The notes under the pieces: generated by a model | Seen by the model: only the letters and a program-made list of their open reading frames with translations | Told to the model about the DNA's origin: nothing | Database searches by the model: none | From: Pseudomonas costantinii | GTDB lineage: Bacteria > Pseudomonadota > Gammaproteobacteria > Pseudomonadales > Pseudomonadaceae | Length of the DNA stretch: 64,000 nucleotides | Direction of reading: 5' to 3' | Assembly: GCF_001870435.1 (NCBI RefSeq) | Contig: NZ_MDDR01000007.1 | Coordinates: forward strand, 186,001 to 250,000 | Translations under genes and position numbers: made by a program | Part shown: positions 16,239 to 25,097 of the stretch, in pieces | Layout: every line of letters begins with the position of its first letter | Numbering within the stretch: the stretch's first letter is position 1

Positions 16239-17234
16239 TCAAACCCAGCGCAATCGTCGAAATAGCCACCATTGTCCCAGCGCGACACTCACCATCATCA
16301 GGCAGGCAATCGCGAATCCGTAGGGGTCACCGGAGAAGGGAATCCCGCCTACGTTTATACCCAGCAGACCGGTGAGAAAACTCATCGGCAAGAAGATCCC
16401 GGTGATAATCCCGAAGCGGTACATTGTGCGATTCATACGCACGCTCAAGCGTCGGTCTTCGGTCTCAAGCACAAGCCCTACGCGCTCCCGAGTCAATTCG
16501 AGCTCTTCCAGGTAGCGAGTCAGGCTGTTGTTCAATTCGTTCCAGTAGTCGGCATCGTCGTCACAGAACCACGGCAATTTGATCCGCGTCAGTTGGGCAA
16601 AAATATCCCGCTGCGGCGCTAAAAAACGTTTGAGCCCAGCCGCTCGCCGACGGATCTGCAAAACGTTACCGTGCTCCGGAGTATACCGTTCGTCGGCATC
16701 GAGTTTTTCTTCCTCAAAATCGACGACTTCAGACAGATCACTGACCAGATCCTGCACTTTGTTGGTCAGGTACTGAGCCATATAAAGGATGAGTTCAGAC
16801 GCGGTTTTTGGCCCTTTACCGTCCGCCAACTGCACCAGCAGCTCATCGGTGGCGCGCAACGGACGCAGGCGCAGAGAAATAACGCGATTGGCCGCAGCAA
16901 AGATGCGCACCGACACCATGTCTTCCGGTTCGGCGCCTGGGTTGAGGTTGACCCCACGCAGGAACAGCAGCAACTCGGCGTCCGGCAGCGGTAACAAGCG
17001 CGGGCGGGTGTTTTCCTCCAGCAGCAAGTCACAGGCGAACTCGCTCAAACCGCTGGATTTACGCAACCAGGTCTGGGTTTGCGGATGGCTGCGATCCCAA
17101 TGCAGCCACAGGCTTTCCTGAGGCTGCAGTTGCAAATCGTCGAGCTCAGTCCGGGCAATCGAACGCGCACCACCTTTACCGTCCAGCACCAGGGCATGCA
17201 CCAGCCCCCATTGCGCGTTTTCTTCCTCGAACAT
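16239..17234 (-). CDS. cmaX: CorA/ZntB-family divalent cation transporter (CmaX)
   Basis: A 331-aa protein with a large soluble N-terminal funnel domain, a long helix rich in charged residues, and two C-terminal transmembrane helices (FGIITGIFLPMSFLTGLLGI and YGFAIACLMMVSVALGQWW). The loop motif after TM1 is GINVGGIP, the ZntB-type variant of the CorA GMN motif, suggesting zinc or other divalent ion transport rather than strict Mg2+ import. The start at 17234 follows AGGGG at 5 nt. The gene neighbours crfX, as cmaX does in P. aeruginosa. Confidence 0.9.
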   Translation of the reverse strand: MFEEENAQWGLVHALVLDGKGGARSIARTELDDLQLQPQESLWLHWDRSHPQTQTWLRKSSGLSEFACDLLLEENTRPRLLPLPDAELLLFLRGVNLNPGAEPEDMVSVRIFAAANRVISLRLRPLRATDELLVQLADGKGPKTASELILYMAQYLTNKVQDLVSDLSEVVDFEEEKLDADERYTPEHGNVLQIRRRAAGLKRFLAPQRDIFAQLTRIKLPWFCDDDADYWNELNNSLTRYLEELELTRERVGLVLETEDRRLSVRMNRTMYRFGIITGIFLPMSFLTGLLGINVGGIPFSGDPYGFAIACLMMVSVALGQWWLFRRLRWV

Positions 17235-17259
17235 CCTCACCCCTATCGGTTACTACGGT

Positions 17260-17751
17260 TTATTCAGGCATTTTCAGCGGGCTTGGCGACACGATCACGC
17301 CATTATTGTCGGCGTAGACGTATTCACCCGGACGGAATGTCACACCGGCGAAGGTCACCACCACGTTCAGATCGCCGATACCGCGCTTGTCGGTTTTCAT
17401 CGGGTGTGTAGCCAGCGCCTGCACTCCCAGATCGGTCTGGGCGATGACATCGACATCACGGATGCAGCCATAGATCACCAACCCTTCCCAACCGTTTTTC
17501 GCGGCTTTCTCGGCGATCATGTCGCCCAGCAAGGCGCGGCGCAGGGAACCCCCACCATCGACAACCAACACCTTACCGGCGCCCGGCTGATCGGCCTGTT
17601 CCTTGACCAGAGAGTTATCTTCGAAGCATTTGATGGTGACGATCTCGCCGCCAAAGGAATCTCGTCCGCCGAAATTGCTGAACATCGGCTCGAGCACCTG
17701 CACCAGGTCCGGATAGGCGTCGCACAGGTCGGGGGTCACGTAATGGTTCAT
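17260..17751 (-). CDS. rraA: RraA family protein / 4-hydroxy-4-methyl-2-oxoglutarate aldolase-like
   Basis: A 163-aa RraA-fold protein ([50 protein letters not shown]). Members either bind RNase E as an inhibitor (E. coli RraA) or act as class II aldolases on 4-hydroxy-4-methyl-2-oxoglutarate and oxaloacetate. The aldolase residues (G-x-x-R-D in YGCIRDVD and the upstream Arg in GGSLRRAL) are present, so catalytic activity is possible. AAAGGA precedes the ATG at 17751. Confidence 0.85.
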   Translation of the reverse strand: MNHYVTPDLCDAYPDLVQVLEPMFSNFGGRDSFGGEIVTIKCFEDNSLVKEQADQPGAGKVLVVDGGGSLRRALLGDMIAEKAAKNGWEGLVIYGCIRDVDVIAQTDLGVQALATHPMKTDKRGIGDLNVVVTFAGVTFRPGEYVYADNNGVIVSPSPLKMPE

Positions 17752-17939
17752 TGAAAAATTCCTTTCTGTCAAAGAAGTGTCTTTCGAAAGAAGCGCCAGG
17801 CAGAGCGGATGTGGACCATCCCACCCGCATCGCCGCAACGCAATAGCCACTGCGCGACTGAATATGACCAGAAGCGTTTAACGCGTCATATCTTAGCCGC
17901 AACCACTCACGAGCGAAACGCCCTTGGCAGAGCGCTTCG

Positions 17940-18929
17940 TCAAACGGCTGCCGCCACCTCGGAATGTGCCCCGAATAAAGGTGTGAGCGGATCTTTCAAC
18001 CAGCGCTCCACTAAAGGCCACACTTCGGCCTGGGCTGCTTTGCTGACCAGCATCTGCACATGCCCGAAATCTTCGGTGAAACCTTGCTTGCGCCCCAGGC
18101 ACAGGTACTGGCGATGCTCGGAACCCACTTGCTCGAACAGCTTGCGGCACGCCCAATCTGGGTCTTGCTGGTCGCCCACGGCGCTGACCGCCAACAACGG
18201 TACATCGACCTCTGCCAGGCCTTTCCACCAATCGCGCTCAGCGTCGCCAAAGCGGCCGAACAGGCCATTCCAGCGCATGGCTTCAATCATTACGCCTGCC
18301 GGTTCATCCTCGGGGCCGCGCTTGAACCGCGGGCCGGACAATTGGGCGAAGCGTTTCAAAATAAATCGACCACTCCACTCCACCGGTGGAATTTTCAACG
18401 GCCAATACGTACGACTGACCTGACAGCCAAACAACGCCACAGAAGCCACCGCCGGTGCCCCCAAGTACTGACCACCGAGGGCCGCCGCCAGGGTCGTACC
18501 GCCGAGGGAGTGCCCGATCCAGTGCGGAATTTGCGCACTTTGCTCGCGCACGAATGCGCCAATGGCAGGCAAATCGTACCGCGCATAATCGGCGACACGG
18601 TTCCTGGCGTAATTCTGATTGCGCTTGGATAGGCCATGGCCGCGCATTTCCGGGATCCATACATCAAATCCCTGGCGAGCCAGGTAAGCCCCCAGACCGA
18701 TGCCCTTGGGTGAGTACCAGAAGCGTCGATTGGAAAAACTACCGTGCAATAAAATTACCGGCGTGCCCCGGTTTTCCGGGATATCGGCCAGGCCCAAACG
18801 GGTTACAGCCAGTTCGACGGTGCCGTCGGGGCTGTTACCGGGTTTGAGGCGGTACACATCTTCACTCAAATCGCCACGACGTTCAGCGCTGATCAGGGCG
18901 ACGGGAAATAGGTTGCTGCTGCTTTGCAT
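17940..18929 (-). CDS. Alpha/beta hydrolase (EstX-like esterase)
   Basis: A 329-aa alpha/beta hydrolase with an oxyanion region (VILLHGSFSNRRFW), a nucleophile elbow GHSLGGTT (Ser in GxSxG) and late Asp/His candidates (FGHVQML near residue 290). The substrate is unknown. In P. aeruginosa the gene in the same place, upstream of rraA, is annotated as an esterase/lipase. The ATG at 18929 is preferred over a TTG further upstream. Confidence 0.85.
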   Translation of the reverse strand: MQSSSNLFPVALISAERRGDLSEDVYRLKPGNSPDGTVELAVTRLGLADIPENRGTPVILLHGSFSNRRFWYSPKGIGLGAYLARQGFDVWIPEMRGHGLSKRNQNYARNRVADYARYDLPAIGAFVREQSAQIPHWIGHSLGGTTLAAALGGQYLGAPAVASVALFGCQVSRTYWPLKIPPVEWSGRFILKRFAQLSGPRFKRGPEDEPAGVMIEAMRWNGLFGRFGDAERDWWKGLAEVDVPLLAVSAVGDQQDPDWACRKLFEQVGSEHRQYLCLGRKQGFTEDFGHVQMLVSKAAQAEVWPLVERWLKDPLTPLFGAHSEVAAAV

Positions 18930-18990
18930 AATGCTCTTGCACAAAAAAGGGCGGCGTCCGCAAGGAGTCCCGCCCTGTACAGATAAGAAT

Positions 18991-19017
18991 GCCGGTCAAC
19001 CTTTACGATTGACCGGC
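18991..19017. terminator. Terminator downstream of ppsA
   Basis: Perfect 9-bp inverted repeat GCCGGTCAA/TTGACCGGC with a 9-nt loop, 19 nt after the ppsA stop codon. The U-tract is weak on both sides. Confidence 0.65.
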
Positions 19018-19035
19018 ACTTTTGACGTCACGATT

Positions 19036-21411
19036 TTAGGCGGACGCTTGGCCTTCCGCCAGGAAGAACCAGGTTTCCAACACAGAGTCAGGGTTCAGCG
19101 AAACGCTTTCGATACCCTGCTCCATCAGCCATTTGGCCAGGTCAGGGTGGTCGGAAGGGCCTTGACCGCAAATACCGATGTACTTGCCGGCCTTATTACA
19201 GGCCTGGATGGCATTGGCCAGCAGCTTCTTGACCGCAGGGTTACGTTCATCAAACAGGTGAGCGATGATCCCGGAGTCACGGTCCAGGCCCAGGGTGAGC
19301 TGGGTCAGGTCGTTGGAACCGATGGAGAAGCCGTCGAAGAACTCCAGGAACTCTTCGGCCAGGATGGCATTGGAAGGCAGTTCGCACATCATGATCACGC
19401 GCAAACCGTTCTCGCCACGGGACAAGCCGTTTTCGGCCAGCAGGTCGACCACTTGGCTCGCCTCGCCCAACGTGCGCACGAACGGCACCATGATTTCGAC
19501 GTTGGTCAGGCCCATCTCGTTGCGCACGCGCTTGAGGGCACGGCACTCGAGTTCGAAGCAGTCACGGAACGATTCGCTGATGTAACGCGAAGCGCCACGG
19601 AAGCCCAGCATCGGGTTTTCTTCTTCCGGCTCGTAGAGCTTGCCGCCGATCAGGTTGGCGTATTCATTGGACTTGAAGTCCGACAGGCGCACGATGACCT
19701 TTTTCGGGTAGAACGCCGCCGCCAGGGTACTGATGCCTTCCACCAGTTTCTCGACGTAGAAGCCCACCGGGTCGTTGTAGCCGGCGATGCGCTTGTCGAC
19801 GCTTTCCTTGATGTCCAATGGCAAGCCATCGTAGTTCAGCAGTGCCTTGGGGTGCACGCCGATCATGCGGTTGATGATGAACTCCAGGCGGGCCAAGCCC
19901 ACACCGGCGTTCGGCAACTGCGCGAAATCGAATGCGCGGTCCGGGTTGCCGACGTTCATCATGATTTTGAACGGCAGGTCCGGCATGGCATCGACGGAGT
20001 TTTGCTTGATGTCGAAGCCCAGCTCACCTTCAAAGATGAAACCGGTGTCGCCTTCGGCGCAGGACACGGTCACACCTTGGCCGTCTTTCAACAGCTGGGT
20101 GGCGTTGCCGCAACCAACCACCGCAGGAATCCCCAGTTCACGGGCGATGATCGCCGCGTGGCAGGTACGTCCGCCTCGGTTGGTAACGATGGCACTGGCA
20201 CGCTTCATCACCGGCTCCCAGTCCGGGTCGGTCATGTCGGAAACCAGTACGTCACCCGGCTGGACTTTGTCCATTTCAGACACGTCCTTGATGATCCGTA
20301 CCTTGCCGGCGCCGATGCGCTGGCCGATGGCACGACCTTCAACCAGCACAGTGCCGGTTTCTTTCAACAGGTAGCGTTCCATGACGTTGGCCGAGGTGCG
20401 GCTCTTCACGGTTTCAGGACGGGCCTGAACGATGTACAGCTTGCCGTCGTCGCCGTCTTTGGCCCACTCGATGTCCATCGGGCACTTGTAGTGCTTTTCG
20501 ATGATCATCGCTTGCTTGGCCAATTCGCTGACTTCAGCGTCGCTCAGGCAGAAACGCGCGCGCTCGGCCTTATCGACATCAACCGTTTTTACCGAGCGAC
20601 CAGCCTTGGCCTCGTCGCCATAGATCATCTTGATAGCCTTGCTGCCCAGGTTGCGGCGCAGAATCGCCGGGCGACCGGCTTCAAGGGTGTGTTTGTGTAC
20701 GTAGAATTCGTCCGGGTTGACCGCACCTTGTACGACGGTTTCGCCCAGGCCGTAGGCGCCGGTGATAAACACCACGTCACGGAAGCCGGATTCGGTATCG
20801 AGGGTAAACATCACGCCGGCGGTACCGGTTTCCGAACGCACCATGCGCTGCACGCCAGCAGACAGGGCCACCAGCTTGTGGTCGAAACCCTGGTGTACGC
20901 GGTAGGAAATCGCGCGGTCGTTGAACAGCGAGGCGAATACTTCCTTGGCCGCGCGGATCACGTTTTCCACGCCGCGGATATTCAGGAAGGTTTCCTGTTG
21001 GCCGGCAAAGGAAGCATCCGGCAAGTCTTCGGCGGTGGCCGAGGAGCGCACAGCAACAGCCATGTCCGGGTTTCCAGCCGACAATGTCGCGAAGGCGGTG
21101 CGAATTTCTTCGTTGAGCTTCTCGGGGAACTCGGCTTCCATGATCCACTGGCGGATCTGGGCACCGGTCTTGGTCAGGGCGTTGATGTCATCGACGTCCA
21201 GCGCGTCCAGCGCGGCGTGGATCTGAGCATTCAGGCCGCTCAGTTCGAGGAAGTCGCGGTAAGCCTGGGCCGTGGTGGCGAAACCACCAGGCACCGAGAC
21301 ACCAGCGCCTGCAAGATTACTGATCATCTCGCCGAGGGATGCGTTCTTGCCCCCCACATGCTCTACATCATGGACGCCGAGCTTATCGAGGGAAACTACG
21401 TACTCTACCAA
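19036..21411 (-). CDS. ppsA: Phosphoenolpyruvate synthase
   Basis: A 791-aa enzyme converting pyruvate, ATP and water to PEP, AMP and phosphate in gluconeogenesis. It has an N-terminal ATP-grasp domain ([30 protein letters not shown]), a central swivelling phosphohistidine domain ([17 protein letters not shown], catalytic His) and a C-terminal PEP/pyruvate TIM-barrel domain ending with [12 protein letters not shown]. Length is normal. It is divergent from ppsR, whose product controls its activity. Confidence 0.98.
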   Translation of the reverse strand: MVEYVVSLDKLGVHDVEHVGGKNASLGEMISNLAGAGVSVPGGFATTAQAYRDFLELSGLNAQIHAALDALDVDDINALTKTGAQIRQWIMEAEFPEKLNEEIRTAFATLSAGNPDMAVAVRSSATAEDLPDASFAGQQETFLNIRGVENVIRAAKEVFASLFNDRAISYRVHQGFDHKLVALSAGVQRMVRSETGTAGVMFTLDTESGFRDVVFITGAYGLGETVVQGAVNPDEFYVHKHTLEAGRPAILRRNLGSKAIKMIYGDEAKAGRSVKTVDVDKAERARFCLSDAEVSELAKQAMIIEKHYKCPMDIEWAKDGDDGKLYIVQARPETVKSRTSANVMERYLLKETGTVLVEGRAIGQRIGAGKVRIIKDVSEMDKVQPGDVLVSDMTDPDWEPVMKRASAIVTNRGGRTCHAAIIARELGIPAVVGCGNATQLLKDGQGVTVSCAEGDTGFIFEGELGFDIKQNSVDAMPDLPFKIMMNVGNPDRAFDFAQLPNAGVGLARLEFIINRMIGVHPKALLNYDGLPLDIKESVDKRIAGYNDPVGFYVEKLVEGISTLAAAFYPKKVIVRLSDFKSNEYANLIGGKLYEPEEENPMLGFRGASRYISESFRDCFELECRALKRVRNEMGLTNVEIMVPFVRTLGEASQVVDLLAENGLSRGENGLRVIMMCELPSNAILAEEFLEFFDGFSIGSNDLTQLTLGLDRDSGIIAHLFDERNPAVKKLLANAIQACNKAGKYIGICGQGPSDHPDLAKWLMEQGIESVSLNPDSVLETWFFLAEGQASA

Positions 21412-21589
21412 GGTGATCTCTCCACTAACTGTGTTGGAAAAGCTCAGGACGCCGGTTGCTCAGTAGGAGCGTTCACCAGCGCTTGTGGCCTGGACCTGGA
21501 AAATAAGTGAGAATGCGGCCCACTGCGGGACGGCAAAATCGCGCCTATCATATCCAAGATTCGCCATCAGCTTAAGGCCCAGGGCTCAA

Positions 21590-22408
21590 ATGAAACGATC
21601 TGCTTTCTTTATCTCCGACGGCACCGGCATCACAGCCGAAACACTGGGTCAAAGCCTGCTCGCGCAGTTCGAAAACATTACCTTCGCCAAATTCACGCGG
21701 CCATACATCGACAGCGTGGATAAAGCGCGTGCCATGGTACAACAAATCAATCTGGCGGCCGAAAAAGACGGCTTTCGCCCGATCATTTTCGACACCATCG
21801 TTAATCAGGACATCCGTGAGATCCTGGCGACTTCGAATGGTTTCATGATCGACATCTTCTCCACGTTCCTGGCGCCGCTGGAACAAGAGCTGAGTGAACA
21901 CTCCTCATACTCTGTGGGCAAGTCCCATTCCATTGGGCACAACTCCAACTATATGGAGCGTATCGAGGCGGTGAACTTCGCCCTCGACAACGACGATGGC
22001 GCCCGCACCCATTACTACGACAAGGCGGATTTGATCCTGGTGGGTGTGTCCCGCTGCGGCAAGACGCCAACTTGCCTTTATATGGCGATGCAGTTCGGCA
22101 TCCGCGCGGCCAACTACCCGTTGACCGAAGACGACATGGAACACCTGACGCTGCCCGCTGCCCTGCGCGCGCACTCGCACAAGTTGTTCGGCCTGACGAT
22201 TGATCCGGATCGGCTTACGGCCATCCGTAACGAGCGCAAGCCCAACAGCCGCTATTCGAGTTATGCCCAGTGCGAGTTCGAGGTGCGCGAAGTGGAAAAT
22301 CTGTTCCGTCGCGAGAATATTGCGCATATCAATTCCACGCACTTTTCGGTGGAAGAGATTTCCGCGAAGATTCTGGTGGAGAAAGGTGTGGAGCGGCGGT
22401 TCAAATAA
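21590..22408 (+). CDS. ppsR: PEP synthase regulatory protein (bifunctional kinase/pyrophosphorylase)
   Basis: A 272-aa DUF299 protein that uses ADP to phosphorylate and inactivate PEP synthase, and phosphate to reverse this. The N terminus [20 protein letters not shown] and the P-loop-like GVSRCGKTP are family hallmarks. The ATG at 21590 fits the usual start. It lies divergent from its target gene ppsA. Confidence 0.96.
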   Translation: MKRSAFFISDGTGITAETLGQSLLAQFENITFAKFTRPYIDSVDKARAMVQQINLAAEKDGFRPIIFDTIVNQDIREILATSNGFMIDIFSTFLAPLEQELSEHSSYSVGKSHSIGHNSNYMERIEAVNFALDNDDGARTHYYDKADLILVGVSRCGKTPTCLYMAMQFGIRAANYPLTEDDMEHLTLPAALRAHSHKLFGLTIDPDRLTAIRNERKPNSRYSSYAQCEFEVREVENLFRRENIAHINSTHFSVEEISAKILVEKGVERRFK

Positions 22409-22447
22409 TCCAACGAACACTAATTACCAGTGGCGAGCGGGACTGTT

Positions 22448-22580
22448 GTGGCGAGCGGGTTTGCCCCACGTTGGGCTGCGCAGCAGCCCCTGTAAAGAAG
22501 AATGCGGTGTATCAGGAGTTAATCGGCGCCTGGTTTTAGGGCCGCTACGCAGCCCAACGCGGGGCAAGCCCGCTCGCCAC
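22448..22580. repeat. REPIN (GTGGCGAGCGGG type)
   Basis: GTGGCGAGCGGGTTTGCCCC at 22448 and its inverse GGGGCAAGCCCGCTCGCCAC at 22561-22580 form a doublet whose arms extend inward (acgttgggctgcg / cgcagcccaacgc). A third partial copy, GTGGCGAGCGGGAC, lies at 22430. Non-autonomous REP doublets of this kind are scattered through P. fluorescens genomes. Confidence 0.9.
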
Positions 22581-22595
22581 AGCGGTGATCACTGC

Positions 22596-24020
22596 CTACA
22601 GGTGAAACCGCCCCCCACCCTGCCCCAGCGCCGTCGCCAGCGCATCAAACCCCTCGCGCAACAACTGATCATCCCCCGACGTATTGCAAATACTCGCCCG
22701 AATAAATTGCGGCACCGCCGTCTGCCCCACGGCAAACGCCTCGGCGGTGGCGATCAGGTAATTATTCTGCTTAAGCTCCGCCTCGATTTCTGAGGCTCGC
22801 CACGGCTCCGGCACTTCAATCCAGAAGTGCGGGCTATTGAGGTGGGTGCGGTATTCCAGGCCAGCCAGCAGGTCGCGCACCAGGTCCTTGCGCCGGCTGA
22901 TCTCATTAATCTGCTGGCGCAGCAGGTACTCCGCCGTGCCGTTTTCGATCCACTGGGTCGCCAGTTCGAGCGTGACAGGCGTGGCCATCCAGCAAGTCGA
23001 ACGCAAGGCCGCCGAAATGCGGCTAACCAGCGCAGGTGGTGCATGCACATACCCAACGCGCAAACCGGCAGACACCGCCTTGCTCAGGCTACTGATCAAA
23101 ATCGTACGCTCTGGCGCGAAAAAGCTGAGAGGCGGCGGCCGATCTTCCACCAGCACACCATGGGCTTCGTCTTCAAGAATCAGCAGATTGTGTTCACGAC
23201 ACACTTTGGCCAAGGCTTCGCGGCGCGGGATCGATAACACCGCCGTGGTCGGGTTCTGAATGGTCGGCGTGCAGTACAGCGCCGAAACCCGGTGATTACG
23301 ACAGACTTCATCCAGCGCGCCCGGCAGCACGCCTTCTTCATCCATCTCCAGGCCAATCAACCGCACGCCGAGCATGCGCGCGGCGGTGATCAACCCGGGA
23401 TACGTCAGTTGTTCGGTGACCATCGTATCGCCCGCCCGCAGCAGCGCCATCATGGCGCAGAGCAAGCCGTGCTGGCCGCCGTTGACGCAGATGACCTGCT
23501 CGGGGATCGGGTGAAAATCACGCTGCACCAACCACTGCGCACCGGCTTCACGGTAGCGTGGCAAACCGGCATCCGGGGTATAGGCGCTGATGTCCTGGAG
23601 AAACTTGGCGTTGGTCGACAGCGTTTGAAAGCTCTGGGCAAGAAACACCGTCTCCTGCCCGGGAATGTGCATGTTGCGACTCATATCGAAGTATTGGCGC
23701 GGCTCTTCGCTGAAGTTGCGAAAACCTTCATCGCGCTGGCGCTCCATCCCACGCTTGCGTACGAAAGTGCCGTCACCCACCCGCGCCACCACCAACCCCA
23801 GGCGTTCCAGCTCGCCGTAGGCTCGGCTGATGGTGCCGATGGTCACACCCAGATTGTCGGAAAGCACCCGATGGGGAGGCAGTTTTCTTCCCGGTTCAAT
23901 CAAGCCTTCGAGGATGCCCCGCTCCATGACATCGGACAGGCGCTTGTACTTCACGCCCTGACCGCTGGACAACCCCTCACGCATAATTGACACCATGTCA
24001 ATATTTGTTTTGACAGCCAT
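22596..24020 (-). CDS. MocR-type regulator (GntR helix-turn-helix plus aminotransferase fold)
   Basis: A 474-aa PLP-dependent regulator. Residues about 22-90 form a GntR winged helix (YKRLSDVMERGILEGLI, IGTISRAYGELERLGLV) and the rest is a class I aminotransferase-like domain (CVNGGQHGLLCAMM; YCTPTIQNPTT; ISSLSKAVSAGLRVGYV with the PLP-binding Lys). MocR proteins usually sense PLP or an amino-acid adduct and control a divergent gene. Here the divergent operon encodes an exporter and sulfur/cysteine enzymes, its likely target. A second ATG lies one codon upstream (24023); both follow AGGGCGA. Confidence 0.92.
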   Translation of the reverse strand: MAVKTNIDMVSIMREGLSSGQGVKYKRLSDVMERGILEGLIEPGRKLPPHRVLSDNLGVTIGTISRAYGELERLGLVVARVGDGTFVRKRGMERQRDEGFRNFSEEPRQYFDMSRNMHIPGQETVFLAQSFQTLSTNAKFLQDISAYTPDAGLPRYREAGAQWLVQRDFHPIPEQVICVNGGQHGLLCAMMALLRAGDTMVTEQLTYPGLITAARMLGVRLIGLEMDEEGVLPGALDEVCRNHRVSALYCTPTIQNPTTAVLSIPRREALAKVCREHNLLILEDEAHGVLVEDRPPPLSFFAPERTILISSLSKAVSAGLRVGYVHAPPALVSRISAALRSTCWMATPVTLELATQWIENGTAEYLLRQQINEISRRKDLVRDLLAGLEYRTHLNSPHFWIEVPEPWRASEIEAELKQNNYLIATAEAFAVGQTAVPQFIRASICNTSGDDQLLREGFDALATALGQGGGRFHL

Positions 24021-24049
24021 CATTCGCCCTAATAGTGTGCTTTTACGGG

Positions 24050-24099
24050 TTCAATCACCGATTGAAACAACTCAATACACAGTCAATATAGAGTTCAAT
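24050..24099. promoter_or_regulatory. Candidate MocR operator array
   Basis: The intergenic region between the MocR gene and the exporter gene has TCAAT at 24051, 24072, 24083 and 24095, spaced 21, 11 and 12 bp, roughly whole helix turns. The first forms a palindrome TTCAAT-N5-ATTGAA (24050-24066). A further TCAAT is at 23998. Such direct plus inverted repeats are typical of MocR-bound promoters. Confidence 0.5.
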
Positions 24100-24123
24100 T
24101 CCGGCTCAGGGAAGCAATAAACG

Positions 24124-25074
24124 ATGCCAATGTCCGCCGTTCTTGAAAACACTACAAAAACAAAAACTCAGAAACAGTGGTTGGCCGGCCTGGTAACCAG
24201 CGTGATGTTTCTTATCGTGTGCCTGAGTTGGGGCACCACCTGGCTGGGGATCAAGATCGCCGTCGAAAGCGTGCCACCACTGACATCCGCAGGCCTGCGC
24301 TTCCTGATCGCCTTCCCACTGTTCCTGTGTTTTGCGCTGGTGCGACGCGAGCCGATCCTGTTTCCGCGTGAAAGCCGTTGGTTCTTCGTATTCGTGACCC
24401 TGTCCTACTTCAGCGTTCCTTATTACCTGCTCAACTACGGCGAGATGCATGTCTCGTCCGGTCTCACCGCCCTGCTGTTCAGTTGCATGCCGGTATTCAT
24501 CCTGATCTTTTCCGCGCTGTTCCTGCGCGAACGCATCTACTTTTCCCAGGTGGTCGGCATCGGCATCGGTTTCGGCAGCCTCTACATGATCATCAAAAGC
24601 CAGGGCCTGCACCTGGACCACGCCGAGTTCTTTGGGGTACTGGCGATTCTGACCGCCGCGATCATGCATGCCTTGTGCTACGTCATTACCAAGCAAAAAG
24701 GCAGCGCCATCAGTGTGATCACCTACAACACCCTGCCCATCGGCATTGCCGGGCTGATGCTGTTCGTGGCAGGCCTGTGGTTTGAAACGCCGACCTTCGA
24801 AAACATCACCCTGCGCTCCTGGGGCGCGCTGTTCTACCTGGGTCTGGTGGCGTCGGTGGGCGGCTTTATTGTGTATTTCATGCTGCTCAAGCGCTTGAGC
24901 CCGATCATTCTGTCGTTCGTGTTCATCATCTTCCCGGTGTTCGCGGTGATCATCGGCGCCTGGTACGAAGGCGTGGCGATTTCCCGTGACCTGATGCTGT
25001 ACTCGGCCATCCTGTTGGCCGGTTTTGCGATCACCAAGTTGCCTGTTGAAAAACTCCTGGCCAAGAAAAAATGA
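24124..25074 (+). CDS. EamA/DMT family exporter
   Basis: A 316-aa inner-membrane protein with ten predicted helices and two EamA repeats (CLSWGTTWLGIKIAVESVPP at the start of repeat 1; HALCYVITKQKG opening repeat 2). EamA proteins commonly export amino acids and their derivatives. It opens the operon facing the MocR gene and overlaps or abuts the next gene, so it may export cysteine, O-acetylserine or the pathway product (inference). ATG 24130 is an alternative start. Confidence 0.88.
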   Translation: MPMSAVLENTTKTKTQKQWLAGLVTSVMFLIVCLSWGTTWLGIKIAVESVPPLTSAGLRFLIAFPLFLCFALVRREPILFPRESRWFFVFVTLSYFSVPYYLLNYGEMHVSSGLTALLFSCMPVFILIFSALFLRERIYFSQVVGIGIGFGSLYMIIKSQGLHLDHAEFFGVLAILTAAIMHALCYVITKQKGSAISVITYNTLPIGIAGLMLFVAGLWFETPTFENITLRSWGALFYLGLVASVGGFIVYFMLLKRLSPIILSFVFIIFPVFAVIIGAWYEGVAISRDLMLYSAILLAGFAITKLPVEKLLAKKK

Positions 25075-25097
25075 CCCTCCACAGACGCGAGAGAAAC

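Noticed and set aside
18700..21510. A 936-codon open frame on the plus strand opposite ppsA
   Set aside because: ppsA on the other strand has every catalytic motif; the antisense product has no recognisable domain.
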